This document shows, in pieces, positions 54,951 through 64,000 of a DNA stretch of 64,000 nt. Source of the DNA: Symbiodinium sp. CCMP2592 (lineage: Eukaryota; Sar; Dinophyceae; Suessiales; Symbiodiniaceae); the NCBI GenBank assembly GCA_905221615.1, contig CAJNDT010005323.1, positions 507,183 to 571,182 of the forward strand, in the 5' to 3' direction. Numbering within the stretch: position 1 is the first letter of the stretch; every line of letters begins with the position of its first letter. A program made the position numbers and the translations under genes. Under the pieces are notes generated by a model that was given only the letters and a program-made list of their open reading frames with translations, did no database searches and was not told the origin of the DNA.

Positions 54951-55080
54951 CAAACCCTAAACCCCTAAACTCAACCCTAAACCCCTAAACTCAACCCTAA
55001 CCCCCTAATCCCTAAACCCCTAGACTCAACCCTAAACCCCTAAACCCCAAACCCCTAAACCCCCAAACCCCCCCCAAAAG
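54951..55080 (-). repeat. Degenerate telomere-type array (CCCTAAA-like)
   Basis: CCCTAAACCCCTAAACTCAA and close variants are repeated. A + polarity partner (TTTAGGG/CTTAGGG) follows at 55197-55262, leaving the short exon at 55111-55186 between two arrays of opposite polarity. Confidence 0.85.
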
Positions 55081-55110
55081 CCCCCCAAGTCGCTTCGAGC
55101 CCAACCCAAG

Positions 55111-55186
55111 TGCCGTCGTCGACTCTAAGGCGCCTCACCAAGGCGGAGGCCCAGAACTTCTTCAGCCGATTCGGTCGCCTGGCACG
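55111..55186 (+). CDS. Short exon, unknown
   Basis: After CCCAAG the frame reads PSSTLRRLTKAEAQNFFSRF and GRLAR. It is a basic amphipathic helix, flanked on both sides by telomere-type repeats. Confidence 0.4.
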
Positions 55187-55196
55187 GGGTTTTAAT

Positions 55197-55262
55197 GTGG
55201 GGGGTTTAGGGTTTAGGGCTTAGGGCTTAGGGTTTAGGGCTTAGGGTTTAGGGTTTAGGGAC
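55197..55262 (+). repeat. Telomere-type array (TTTAGGG/CTTAGGG)n
   Basis: About nine heptamers alternating TTTAGGG and CTTAGGG. Confidence 0.9.
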
Positions 55263-55366
55263 CTTAAGGATTGCCAACACTATGTTTGAGGGGTTCCTTA
55301 CTATAAGTATAGTATCACGGGCCCCAAAACCCTATTCTGGTGATTGAGGCCCCTACATATTCAGGT
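55258..55366. repeat. MITE-like element, diverged (family B)
   Basis: It shares GGTTCCTTA, TATAGTAT and GGGCCCCAAAACCCTATTCT with 2697-2815 and 61806-61913. A further half copy is at 55668-55716. Confidence 0.5.
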
Positions 55367-56580
55367 TTCTAGGGACTGCCGGGTTTGGGCTTTCGGGTTT
55401 TGGGGTTTAGGGCATCTGCAACGTTCAGGGTTTCGGGATCTAGGCCTTGAGGGTAAAAGTGTGAGATCGTGGCTTCTGTGTTCCTTTGTGAGGCGGACAA
55501 GCAGGGTTTTAAGGGTTCGGTGCGCAGAGGCCGCCGGCTTCCGCGAGTGTTTCACAGTCTCGGCAGCACAGAGGCCATGTACTATATGCGGGGGGTTCGG
55601 AGCAATTACCATCGTATGAACCCCCCCAATAGTTCGTCACTAAAACTACGGCATAAAGAAAACTGAGGCTCCATGCCCTATTCTAATAGCTATCGAGGCC
55701 CCATATTACGGTTGTTCCCCGTTGCTTGCGGACGTGTGATACTTGGTAGCCAGTCTCTGAGCCACCAAGGCAAAATCAGTGCGTCTGCCATGTTCTCGGA
55801 GGCTGCGCGGCCTTGTAAGGGGCGATTCAGGGAGGAAATGGGAGGAAGGATGGTCAGGGTTGAAGATTTTTCCGTTGAAGCCTTCAAAGCGCCCCCAGCC
55901 TGGAGGTGGATGAAAACAACGACGGGGAGATCCTGCCGTCGGAGTGGCGTTATTTCTGGCAGCAGGTTGGGGGAGATTGTCGGTTAGGATCTTGCCAGGT
56001 CGGTGGCTTCAAGAATGTAGAAACTGGACTCGGACTTTGTTCTCTTGAGTAGGCCGGTGTGTCGGCTCTGGATTGACAGATCTCACCACGAGTCAGATGC
56101 CTGCAACTGGCCAGAGGGTGAGTGTGCAAGATTTCAGCGTTCGGTCGGAAAAGCTTGAAGCTTAAGCTCTCGTAGTAGCGTGTCTCAACACCCTGTGCCT
56201 TTTGCCCAGACGTCGCTGACACCTGCTATGTCCAAATATCAAGCTGAGCACCAAAATGCCTGACACTGGCATGGGATGTTGAGGATTGCGTCGCTTCTTT
56301 CACAAATGCTCTTCAACATCCCTGCTTGCAAAGCCCTCACGCTCTCGGCCTTAGGCAACCTAGACGGCGTTCTGAACCCTAACCGGGCAGCCTGGAGGCG
56401 AAGCTCCGAACACCCCCAACTCCTGCCTAGGAAGGTGACTTCAAGACTTGAAGAGTTCAGGATTGCTATGAGGCTACCATGAAGGGTTCTAGAAGGGCTA
56501 CTATGAAGCAAGCCCTGTTATGAGGGTGTCATAAAGGGTTCTATAAGGGCTACTATGAATCAACCCCCAAAAGCCTTAAG
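55367..56580. other. No secure gene; short direct repeat
   Basis: Overlapping two-strand frames at 56239-56511 are not resolved. At about 56483-56560, TGAAGGGTTCTAGAAGGGCTACTATGAA-type sequence occurs twice (period about 62 bp). Confidence 0.35.
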
Positions 56581-56670
56581 CCTGACCCCGAATGGAGAAG
56601 AGAGGTGCGCGACAACGGCTACAGCGAAGGGGACATTGCTGAGGAACTCCAGGAGCTCATGTCTGGGGGC
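56581..56670 (+). CDS. Exon, unknown acidic helical protein
   Basis: A phase-0 exon of exactly 30 codons between TTAAG and GGC|GTATGG. It reads PDPEWRREVRDNGYSEGDIA and EELQELMSGG. Charged helices; the family is unknown. The intron that follows is packed with TTTAGGG-like words (56701-56795). Confidence 0.55.
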
Positions 56671-57350
56671 GTATGGGCACCTTGGCTTCGGCTTGCTTCA
56701 GCGGTTTAGGGTTTGGGGTTTAGGGTTTAGGGGTTTAGCGGTTTCGGGCTAGTGGTTTAGGGTTTTTGGGGTTTAGGGTTTTGGATTTGTTTGGGGTTTT
56801 GGCTTCAGCTTGTTTCGGCTGGCTCAGAGGCTTCAAGCCTCAGCAGCGGAAAGGTTTAAGGAAACTTGAGGTTTTGGGGATTACTGGTAGGGTTTGGCAT
56901 TTTGGGATCCTGAAGTCGAAGGTTTGTTTGTGTGCAGGATTCATAGGTTTTGGGGTTTAAGATCGAGGCATGCAGCTGGTTGTTCGAGGCTACAGGCGTT
57001 TGGGTTGTCGAATCCCTTTCCTGAGAAGTGTCAGGTTCGGGGCTCGTGTGGCCTTCTCTGCTTCGTTCATTTAGGAAGTGCTTGACCGGGGCGATTTTCC
57101 TTTGCAGGATTCAGAAAGCTTCAACCAAAGATTACTCGAGGGTCTTTGCTTGTGCAGTTACAGCACGGCTTGAGGGTTTGGAGTTCAGGCTACACTTTTA
57201 AGCCCTCAGCTTACACCTAACACTCGACCGAGCAACTCGAGGGGTGATGCCTTTAGGGTGACTGGTGAGTGAAACTTGCGGTGTCCAGCCCCTGCGCGGA
57301 GCTTAATAAGGACCCGAAGAAGCCCGCAATACCAACTCCAAACAAAGCAG
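56671..57350. other. Heptamer-rich intron
   Basis: TTTAGGG, TTTGGGG, TTCGGGC and TTTTGGGG words make up much of 56701-56960. No exon is seen. Confidence 0.4.
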
Positions 57351-57498
57351 CCAATTCTTCGAGGAGCTTCAACTCCAAACCCCGAACCAGCGCCACAAAG
57401 CGGTAAATCCCGGTGTGCCCGAGGTGGATTTCCTGGACGATCGCAATGTTTCCGTTGGCTCACGAAGCGCACCCAAAGTGGGTCGCTCAAAGGAGTGA
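57351..57498 (+). CDS. Exon, unknown, possibly C-terminal
   Basis: After AAGCAG the frame reads QFFEELQLQTPNQRHKAVNP, GVPEVDFLDDRNVSVGSRSA and PKVGRSKE, then TGA. It is one of three open + frames; I choose it because it is the most protein-like. Confidence 0.4.
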
Positions 57499-57526
57499 AC
57501 GATGTCCGAAACGGACTCTACGGGCT

Positions 57527-57591
57527 CCGTGGGCTTAGAGGGCTCTGAACCTTGAGGGGTTTAGGGAGCGACGAGCCCTCTAAGCCCGTGG
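57527..57591. repeat. 19-bp inverted repeat
   Basis: CCGTGGGCTTAGAGGGCTC (57527-57545) and GAGCCCTCTAAGCCCGTGG (57573-57591) are inverted copies with two mismatches and a 27-nt spacer. Confidence 0.75.
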
Positions 57592-57606
57592 ATCCCAAAT
57601 GCTTAG

Positions 57607-57681
57607 GTGCCTGGCATGGACAAAGATTCGTGCATTAAGTGCCCCCGTTTGTGGCACCACAAGGCAGATGAAGACTTGCAG
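57607..57681 (+). CDS. Exon with C-x2-C motif, unknown
   Basis: A phase-0 exon of 25 codons between CTTAG and CAG|GTACTA. It reads VPGMDKDSCIKCPRLWHHKA and DEDLQ. C-x-x-C followed by H-H might bind metal, but the second half of a zinc site is not visible. The family is unknown. Confidence 0.45.
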
Positions 57682-57799
57682 GTACTAGCATGCAAAACTT
57701 GTTGCCTCTGCTCGACGGTTTTCGGCCTTCGTCATTGTTGCTCCTTTCCAAGTTTGGGCATAGGAGCAGTGCTCAGTAGAATCGGAGGGGCCGCATGGA

Positions 57800-57960
57800 C
57801 CATGTCCCCACGGCCGATATCCCCAACGCAACATCACGCGCAAGCAGAAACCCAAGGGAAAAGAAACCAAGGAGGAGATGGTTTTCGGCCCTTTCGTAGC
57901 GGTTCTCACCACCGCTCGCAGGATGCTCGCGCTGCAAAGCAGCCTTGGGTCAGCGAAGTG
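57800..57960 (+). CDS. Possible exon, unknown
   Basis: Three + frames are open. The most natural reads NITRKQKPKGKETKEEMVFG and PFVAVLTTARRMLALQSSLG, basic then hydrophobic. Boundaries are not set. Confidence 0.35.
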
Positions 57961-58243
57961 GGCGGTTTTAGGACTTAGGATAAATTCCGGCGTTTCAAGG
58001 AAGGTGGTTCTATGCCTGCTGTTTGACGGCGCTTTGCTGGTTATTCATTCTTGCTACTGCTCTCCTACTTTTGACGTTCCTTAGAACTTAAAACTTCTAT
58101 TTGCCCTGAACCGAATCCCCAATTCCCAATCCAACCGCAGACGCCGTAGGCCCCAAACCTCTCAGCGCCTGAACGAGGCTTCAACCTTCGGGCGTGTAGG
58201 GGCAAAGACGAAGGCCATGCCCTGCTCTCCTCTTCGGCCCTAC

Positions 58244-58333
58244 CCTTAACCCTGAATAACCTACCTTTTTAGGGTTCCTTATTATGGTTTCCTTATATAG
58301 GTCCTTAAAAAGGTAGATTATTCCGGGTTAAGG
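58244..58333. repeat. MITE-like hairpin, ~30-bp inverted ends
   Basis: Arms 58244-58273 (CCTTAACCCTGAATAACCTA...) and 58303-58333 are inverted copies with a few mismatches around a 29-nt centre. It is non-coding and unlike families A and B, apart from a shared GGTTCCTTATTAT. Confidence 0.75.
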
Positions 58334-60479
58334 TAAGTCTTCAAGTTAGAGAGAGATTTGGTCCTAATGCGGCAGCCTGAAGAGTGACAAATGGTATTTC
58401 GGAGCGCATTGTTTTGGAGGGGTTGTAGGTCGCAGTGCGTGAGGAGTCAGCATTCTCACCCGCGGCAAGGATGGCGGCGATTGCGGGAGCAAAAGAGCAA
58501 ACTCGGAGACCAAAGCCACGAACCTTCCTTTCGAGACCCCGCAGCTTTCTCGAGCCCAAAGTCCTAGAAGCCCCAAATGCGGTTCGAGACCCAATCCAAA
58601 TCTGATGTTGCATATTTACAGCACTGCCAGAGCTTGTGCAGGGAACAAGGGCTCAGGGCCAGGATCTGATTGATTCTGTTTCGGGTTCCAGGTCTAGCGC
58701 CGAAACACTTCGACGCCCGAAGCCCCAAGACTTGTGCGTTTCCATTCGGGCTCAAGCTGTGCATGGGGTCCACGAGTTGTTCCGGCCGAAAATCACTGCG
58801 GCCAACCAAAGGTGGCTCGATGGCAGCTTCGTTGGGCTCGCAGTTCTCACGCACTTCTGTTGTTTCGACGCTTTGAGATTTAGACCTCGCGAGTTTCTCG
58901 TGACGCTCACAGTAACCTTTTGTTATGCTGCCTTGTAGTAACACCCAGTTTACCCCTTATCGTAGCCTCAATACTTCCCATAGGACCGGCACCTTAAGCC
59001 ACGGCCTCGGGGCCCTCTAGCCCTAAACTGCCGACTGGAGTAAGTGGGGTTCGGGTTTATGGTTTGGGGTTTATGCCTACGACGGTTGTTGATTGTTGCT
59101 TTCACAGTGTCTCCCGGCCGTAGCTTGTTCCAGGCACTCAGGATCCCAAGTATTATGCTCTATTACTATAAGTACTATGTTTACGCTTACTATAACTGCT
59201 AAATTTATGATTACTATAAACACGATAATTTAAATAGATACTACAATAAAATAATCATTATTGTTATTGTTATTATTGTAATTGAAAGCTCAGGAGCAGC
59301 ATGGTATTTAGTCGCTTCCGGGGACGCCCGTGCCGGACTCAGCACGGAATGCGTCAAGAAGTTTCACTGCGGCATCAGACTGAGAGGAGCGTGAAGGTTC
59401 TCTGTTCTTTTAGGGTTTCAGGGTTTAGGGTTTTGGTCTTCCTGTTGCTGATGCGTATTTGGTGCTGCTGCTGCTGTTGGCATTGATTCTGTTGTTGTGG
59501 TTGGTGGTTGTTGTCGTTGTTGGTGCTACCGAGTCGTGGTGGCTGTCGTCTTTGTGTTCTTCTTCGTTCCTGTCGCCGCCCGTTGTGTGCTATTCGTCTG
59601 TACCTCCATCTATTTTTGCGTCGCCCCCCTGAAGCGCTCAGTCCGATCATGCACCGCACTACCAACCTGAAAGCCACAACCCGAAGCCACGGCACTATGA
59701 AAGATTTCTTCTTTCTTGAATTATGACAGCACTCCTGCCATTTGGTCCCTATCGCGAATGTTTCAGCTGAGCATCGTTCTTGCTGCTGTTGCTGCTGCAG
59801 CTGCGGCAATTTCTACTCACGCCTCACTGGCCGCACCCGTTTGTCAGAGTGCTTTGAACGTTGTGTGCACGTGATCCCAACATTGAGAGAGGTTCGTTTC
59901 TGGGCTCGAAACTCGGACTCTGGAGCCGTCCAGAGAATGGCCCCGGTAGCGAGGATTGAACTGTCGTACGCATGGGGCCCTCAAGCGGAAAAGGAAATCG
60001 AAAGGCCTCCCCTGACTCGGCAACCCTCTGCAAGGCTACGGCACCGAATGCCCATAAGCTCCCCCAAAAAGCCCTCAAGCCAAGGTCCCCCGCGGCGGCC
60101 GCCACGCCAGAGGCCATGGTGATGGTCTCGAAGATCAAGCTCATGGACAATGAGGATCCTTTGCTTCGATTGCCAGCGTTATTCTGCAGCCTTCGGGGTG
60201 GTGCACAGCGCTGCTCTTAGTTCTTTAGCTCCGGCTCTCCATCGACATCCTAACCTGCATCCCAAACCCAGTCAGAACGACCCTTCAGAAGCTGCCAAGA
60301 GCCTGTCTTCCAGGATGGCTGGGCCCAGGCCGGCGGGGCTGCGCTTGGTTCAGGATTTTGCATCGTGAGGTCGGGTGTGTCGGGCTTGCAGCTTTAGGAC
60401 TTGCGGGCGCGCAGTATAGGGGTAACAGTTGCTCAAACCGTAAACTCCTACGTAAACCCTAAGATCCAAAACCCCAGAA
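58334..60479. other. No secure gene
   Basis: An AT-rich patch lies at 59150-59285 and TGC/TGT triplets at 59460-59525. One possible + exon at about 60113-60217 reads VMVSKIKLMDNEDPLLRLPA. Other frames overlap on both strands. Confidence 0.3.
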
Positions 60480-60591
60480 CTCGAGGCAGTCCAGCCACAG
60501 ATTTCATGCAAAGGTGCAAGATTTCAGACAGCACCGAGCTGGCACCGGAGCCACCACAGATGAAGATGAGGCGCGCATAGTGATCCCATAC
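60480..60591 (-). CDS. - strand exon, NAD(P)-binding reductase-like fragment
   Basis: After GGGCAG on the - strand the frame reads VWDHYARLIFICGGSGASSV and LSEILHLCMKSVAGLP. H-Y-x-x-L-I-F-I-x-G-G-S-G followed by an amphipathic helix resembles the nucleotide-binding start of ferric-reductase/NADPH-oxidase-type domains (Y-x-x-V-x-x-I-A-G-G-x-G). One short exon only, so the assignment is tentative. It is one of the few - strand exons in the window. Confidence 0.4.
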
Positions 60592-61329
60592 CTGCCCAGA
60601 TGCCTGGTTCAGTGTGTGTGTGTGTAAGTGTAAGTGTAGCCGCAGCCCCAATGCTTACACCACTACATTTTAACGGCAGGGCCTCGAAGCTACAGAAGAG
60701 GCGCGCGCGCATGCGGGCGCAGGGCTACCAGGAAGAAATGAAGGGAGTGGGCTCATCTTCAGATCAGGTCAGAGTTGAGGGTTTAGGAAGGCTTCCTGGA
60801 TCTTTTTCTGCCTGCTGATGTCAACTGTTTGAGGAGGGCAAGGTGAGATCGACTTTCGAAATTTGGCTTCGAGGGTGCCTGGACTGATCCCGCAGGTTTC
60901 ATCTCATGAGATAGCGGGGTGTTTGTGAGAGTTTGTGGCTTCGGAGGCAGGGCAGCTGCTGCGAGGATTCAATTGTGATTGTTAGAACTTGAACCATGCT
61001 TTTGATGGCGATGGATGGTGATGATGACAACCTTGATGATGACATGGTTGACGTTTTTGCTGTGGTTGTTGCTGTTACTCGTGCTCATGACATTGCGACG
61101 CTGCTGCTGATGCTGCTGCTCTCCACCGTTGCGGTCAGTGCGGGGCCCCTGCACCCTAAACCCAGAACTATAAATCTCAAAGTGGAAAGCCTGCTTCGCC
61201 AGGACCAAGCCTTCGGCCCCTAAGGTCTACTAGTCCTGACATCCTGAAGGCTGAAGCCTACGACCTAAGCCTTCCCCGAAACTACGTGCTTCGAGTATAG
61301 ACACGAAATCGTAGGATCAGCAGTTTGAA

Positions 61330-61510
61330 GAACTTACCCTGAAACCCGAAGTTTGGGAGGAACCCCATCACTTTTGCTGCGAGGTCTGGGATTGGGCCTT
61401 TGAGGGCGAGTCCTCGGAGGAGAGCAGCGGACATCAGCCGCTGGGATGTTTCAAAGGAGAGCAGAGTTGGACGCGTTTGGAGCGGAATTTTTTGGGTGGT
61501 GAGGAGCACG
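61330..61510 (-). CDS. - strand exon, unknown
   Basis: The - strand reads LTTQKIPLQTRPTLLSFETS, QRLMSAALLRGLALKGPIPD and LAAKVMGFLPNFGFQ, ending next to a good donor (CAG|G GTAAGT). It may belong to the same - strand gene as 60480-60591. The family is unknown. Confidence 0.4.
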
Positions 61511-61805
61511 GTAAGTTTCTTTTTTTGTTTTTGCGGGCTTCGAGGCTTTCTTGGGGGACCCAGGGGCTTAGGGCTACGGCGTTTCGCTTTGTTGGGCATA
61601 CTTTATTGTGTTCAGGGTCTCGAGTTTAGAGTTTGAGGGTCCTGACTTTTCTCAAGCCCATGCCCGGAAAGGTGGAAACGCTCTAGGGCCTCAGTGAAGG
61701 CCGTCATCGCGAGATTTCTCTTAGGATCAAAAGTACGAGAGAGTGTCTTTGGAAAGAGGGAGCCTAGCACCGGAGAGCCGAAAGCGCGAACAAAGGAGCC
61801 CACCA

Positions 61806-61913
61806 CGCTAATATAGGGGCTTAAATAATTACCAATATCATTGTTAGGGTTCCTTATTATGATTATAGTATAACTGGCCCAAAACCCTATTCTAAAGTCT
61901 GAGCCTCCAGCAG
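61806..61913. repeat. MITE-like element (family B)
   Basis: TAATATAGGGGCTTAAATAA, GTTAGGGTTCCTTATTATGA and GGCCCAAAACCCTATTCTAA blocks occur in the same order as at 2697-2815. Confidence 0.6.
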
Positions 61914-62355
61914 GTGGTTGGTTGATGACTTCCTGATCACTGGGGATGCCCGCGGCCCATGAAGTCAAAGTCGAGACATGTGGCCCTGTGGTGCTGTAGA
62001 GTCATGTTTGTCTGAAGGTCAGGCAGTTCAGGATTCATGATTCAGCGGATTTGGGAGTTTGGGCTTCGAACTTACGGATCAGGCTCCTGCAGGAGCTTAG
62101 GAATGCAGGTCTTAGGTCTAAGGCTTACCTTCAAGGTGCCAGCTTTTTCTGGCTCGGCTGGGCGGCTGCAGTAAGAACCCAAACCTACCTAGACCCCAAC
62201 CCCCGAAACCTTTCCCTCCAAACTCGATTCGCCTCGAGAGCAACAAGCGTAGAAAACCCCACTTCAAATTTGCAGCTGTCACCAAAACCAACAAGCCTCA
62301 GCCTTTACATCGACGGCCATGGGTCCTCCTCCCCATCATCATAACCACCAGCACC

Positions 62356-62387
<32 letters not shown>

Positions 62388-62597
62388 CCGTCGAGATCCC
62401 GACCCTCGTGATCGCAGCCGTCGTCACCTGATGCATCACCGTCAGCCTGGTAAGGACAAGCATTCGGTTTGCAGGACTGCACGTAATTAAGTCTTCGTAG
62501 AAAATGCTCCGTACCCAAGCCTCGGGATCAAACGTTATGCTACCGCACCCCCGAAGCCTCAAGTGCTAAGCCCTTACATCTGCTTCACATCCCTCAG
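61914..62597. other. No secure gene; (ATC)n tract
   Basis: An ATC triplet run lies at 62356-62387. Open frames on both strands are unresolved. Confidence 0.35.
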
Positions 62598-63440
62598 GAA
62601 CCGCCCGCTGCCCCTCCGGCCCCCGAGGAGGAAAAGGTTGTGCAACCCGCACAGGCAGGACCCTTAAGCCATGAGCTCTTTTGGCAGCTGGAAGAGGAGG
62701 CTCCAGTAAAGAAGTACAAGGACCCTCTACTATACTCCTGAACTCTCCAGTCCCGTCGCCGTGGCATGCACTCTGATCCCGAAGAAGCCCAAGTCAAAAT
62801 CACCTGAGAAAGCTGATGAAGTCCTGAATTAACCAAGGGCAACAGCTTAGTGACCTGTTTTTTCAGATTGATGTTGACAATCTCACAGCAGGGTCGGGTG
62901 CACTTTCCGCCGTCCAAACCAACAGACGTGCGCTGTCCCTGGTTACTGAGTTCAATCGTCACATGCATGCGTCAGAAGCTTCAGGTGGTTGAGAAACTGA
63001 GAAAATCGACGGCGCACTCTCCCCAAGCCGTGAGGTCTAGACCTGAGACCGGACCCCTGTTTCTCAGATCCCTAAACCCCCCGAGCCCCAGTTTTCTCAA
63101 AGCCTCAGCCCCGAGAAGTCCCACAGCGGGGGGAGGGCTCGGTTGAGGCGATGGCCGACAAGCTGAAGACTGCCTTGACGGCTGAGGTGCCTCAGGAGTT
63201 TGAGTTTGGGGTTTAGTAGTTAGGCTTTGGGCTTTCAAGCTTGGGGCTTAGGGGCCGGAGGTGTGGTGTGTTGAGTGGCTTGAGGGGGAGGATTGTCGAG
63301 GAAGCTTACCACAGATGGGGCTATTCGTGAATGCTCATACTGTCAGCCGCAGCAACCGTATTGTCGTCGCAGGTGGAGAGCCCACCGGCGAAGCAGCAGT
63401 GTGAGGAGGACACCTGCCATGCCAAGCTCAGGGATGAGCA
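62598..63440 (+). CDS. Gene with several short exons, unknown hydrophilic protein
   Basis: Exon a (62598 to about 62720), after CTCAG, reads EPPAAPPAPEEEKVVQPAQA and HELFWQLEEEAPVKKYK, then a possible GA donor. Exon b (62751 to about 62832) is Lys/Ser-rich in either of two frames (LIPKKPKSKSPEKADEVLN or RRRGMHSDPEEAQVKIT). Exon c (62867-62984), after TTTCAG, reads IDVDNLTAGSGALSAVQTNR and RALSLVTEFNRHMHASEAS. Exon d (63126-63195) reads GSVEAMADKLKTALTAEVPQ. Exon e (63373-63440) reads VESPPAKQQCEEDTCHAKLR. It has a Pro/Glu-rich disordered start, then helices. No family is recognised. The joins are tentative. Confidence 0.5.
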
Positions 63441-64000
63441 TTCAGGGTTTCTTCCGCGAGTAAGAGCCCACAGAGAAGCCAGCCAACACGTAAGCTTGCG
63501 TGAGATTGACTCCGGGACATCGATCGTGAGTTCGATGGTTTGGGCTGCTTTCTGGATCTTTTGTACCACATGTGCCAAGGCCTTCAGCCCTCGGCCCTAA
63601 GTCAAACGAGCCCTAAGCCCTGCAAATTTCCATGGCCTAGAAGAGGGGTCCCAAGAACTCAAGCCTGAAGGTCAGCACTCCGAAACCCCGAAGGAAAACA
63701 CTCAGCAAAATCGAAAGCTCCCGAAAAATTGAACCTTGGCCCGCCCCCTCTTGGCTTTTCTGGTGTCAGGAAGTTTAGGGCATTACTAGTAGCTGTCAAT
63801 CTTAGGGACCTTTTTTGGGTTTCCTAAGATGTTGAAAGAGAGCCCCTTTAACAAGATCCCGTTTTCTTCCGTTCTTGGGAGGGACTCGGCAAATGTTGTC
63901 AAAGCCTCAAGCCCTGAGGTCCCAGACAGCATACCATTTGTGTATATATATATATGAGGTAGACACACAGAGACATGTATGTGTATATATACATATGTAT
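63441..64000. other. No secure gene; (TA)n tract near the end
   Basis: 63780-63845 contains TTAGGGACC and GGGTTTCCTAAGA words like the MITE families. A (TA)n tract lies at about 63942-63955. Confidence 0.35.

Noticed and set aside
1-64000. Dinoflagellate spliced-leader relics (GTAGCCATTTTGGCTCAAG) marking retrogenes
   Set aside because: I found no such sequence by eye; a computed search with mismatches would be needed to be sure.
1-64000. rRNA, tRNA or other structural RNA genes
   Set aside because: No T-loop/anticodon arrangement or rRNA core sequence was recognised by reading; a covariance-model scan was not possible.

Overview
The window looks like nuclear DNA of a dinoflagellate. Three observations support this. 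(1) A sterol-dehydrogenase gene can be rebuilt exon by exon only if its introns use a mixture of GT, GC and GA donors with AG acceptors, mostly followed by G, which is characteristic of dinoflagellates. (2) Non-coding DNA is full of exact and degenerate TTTAGGG heptamers. (3) Coding sequence is cut into short exons with almost no long open frames. I see no bacterial gene layout, no CRISPR array, and no rRNA or tRNA gene. Nearly every recognisable exon is on the + strand; two near 60.5 and 61.4 kb are on the - strand.

Region by region. 0.9-17.3 kb: scattered + strand exons with recurring extracellular-type signatures (Y-x-F...V-x-NP/HP followed by N-x-W; V-x-F...PAG...PPGF...C), taken here as pieces of one or more very large extracellular repeat proteins of unrecognised family. 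Inside this stretch (8.7-11.75 kb) lies an old, decayed copy of a gene found intact further on. 17.57-26.93 kb: a 9.3-kb satellite of a ~64-bp unit with higher-order structure. 27.4-30.0 kb: more extracellular-type exons. 30.17-36.03 kb: three direct copies of a ~2.24-kb unit, each carrying a two-exon gene for a secreted protein with a fungal-type cellulose-binding module (CBM1) and a CHRD-like domain. Copies 1 and 3 are intact and copy 2 is frameshifted. 36.1-36.66 kb: a block of short tandem repeats next to the end of the array. 38.2-40.3 kb: unassigned exons, one of them extracellular-type. 40.9-46.8 kb: a 3-beta-hydroxysteroid dehydrogenase / sterol-4-carboxylate dehydrogenase-like gene with 11 reconstructed exons. 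46.8-53 kb: mostly intronic or intergenic, with MITE-like elements. 53-58 kb: short + strand exons of an unrecognised gene or genes. 60.4-61.6 kb: two - strand exons, one like an NAD-binding domain. 62.6-63.5 kb: + strand exons of an unrecognised hydrophilic protein.

Taken together, the window holds cell-surface genes (cellulose-binding secreted proteins and large extracellular repeat proteins, perhaps linked to the cellulosic cell covering) and a sterol-pathway enzyme, set in repeat-rich DNA. Exon limits marked approximate rest on open frames and AG acceptors only, without transcripts. Database searches and RNA evidence were not available.
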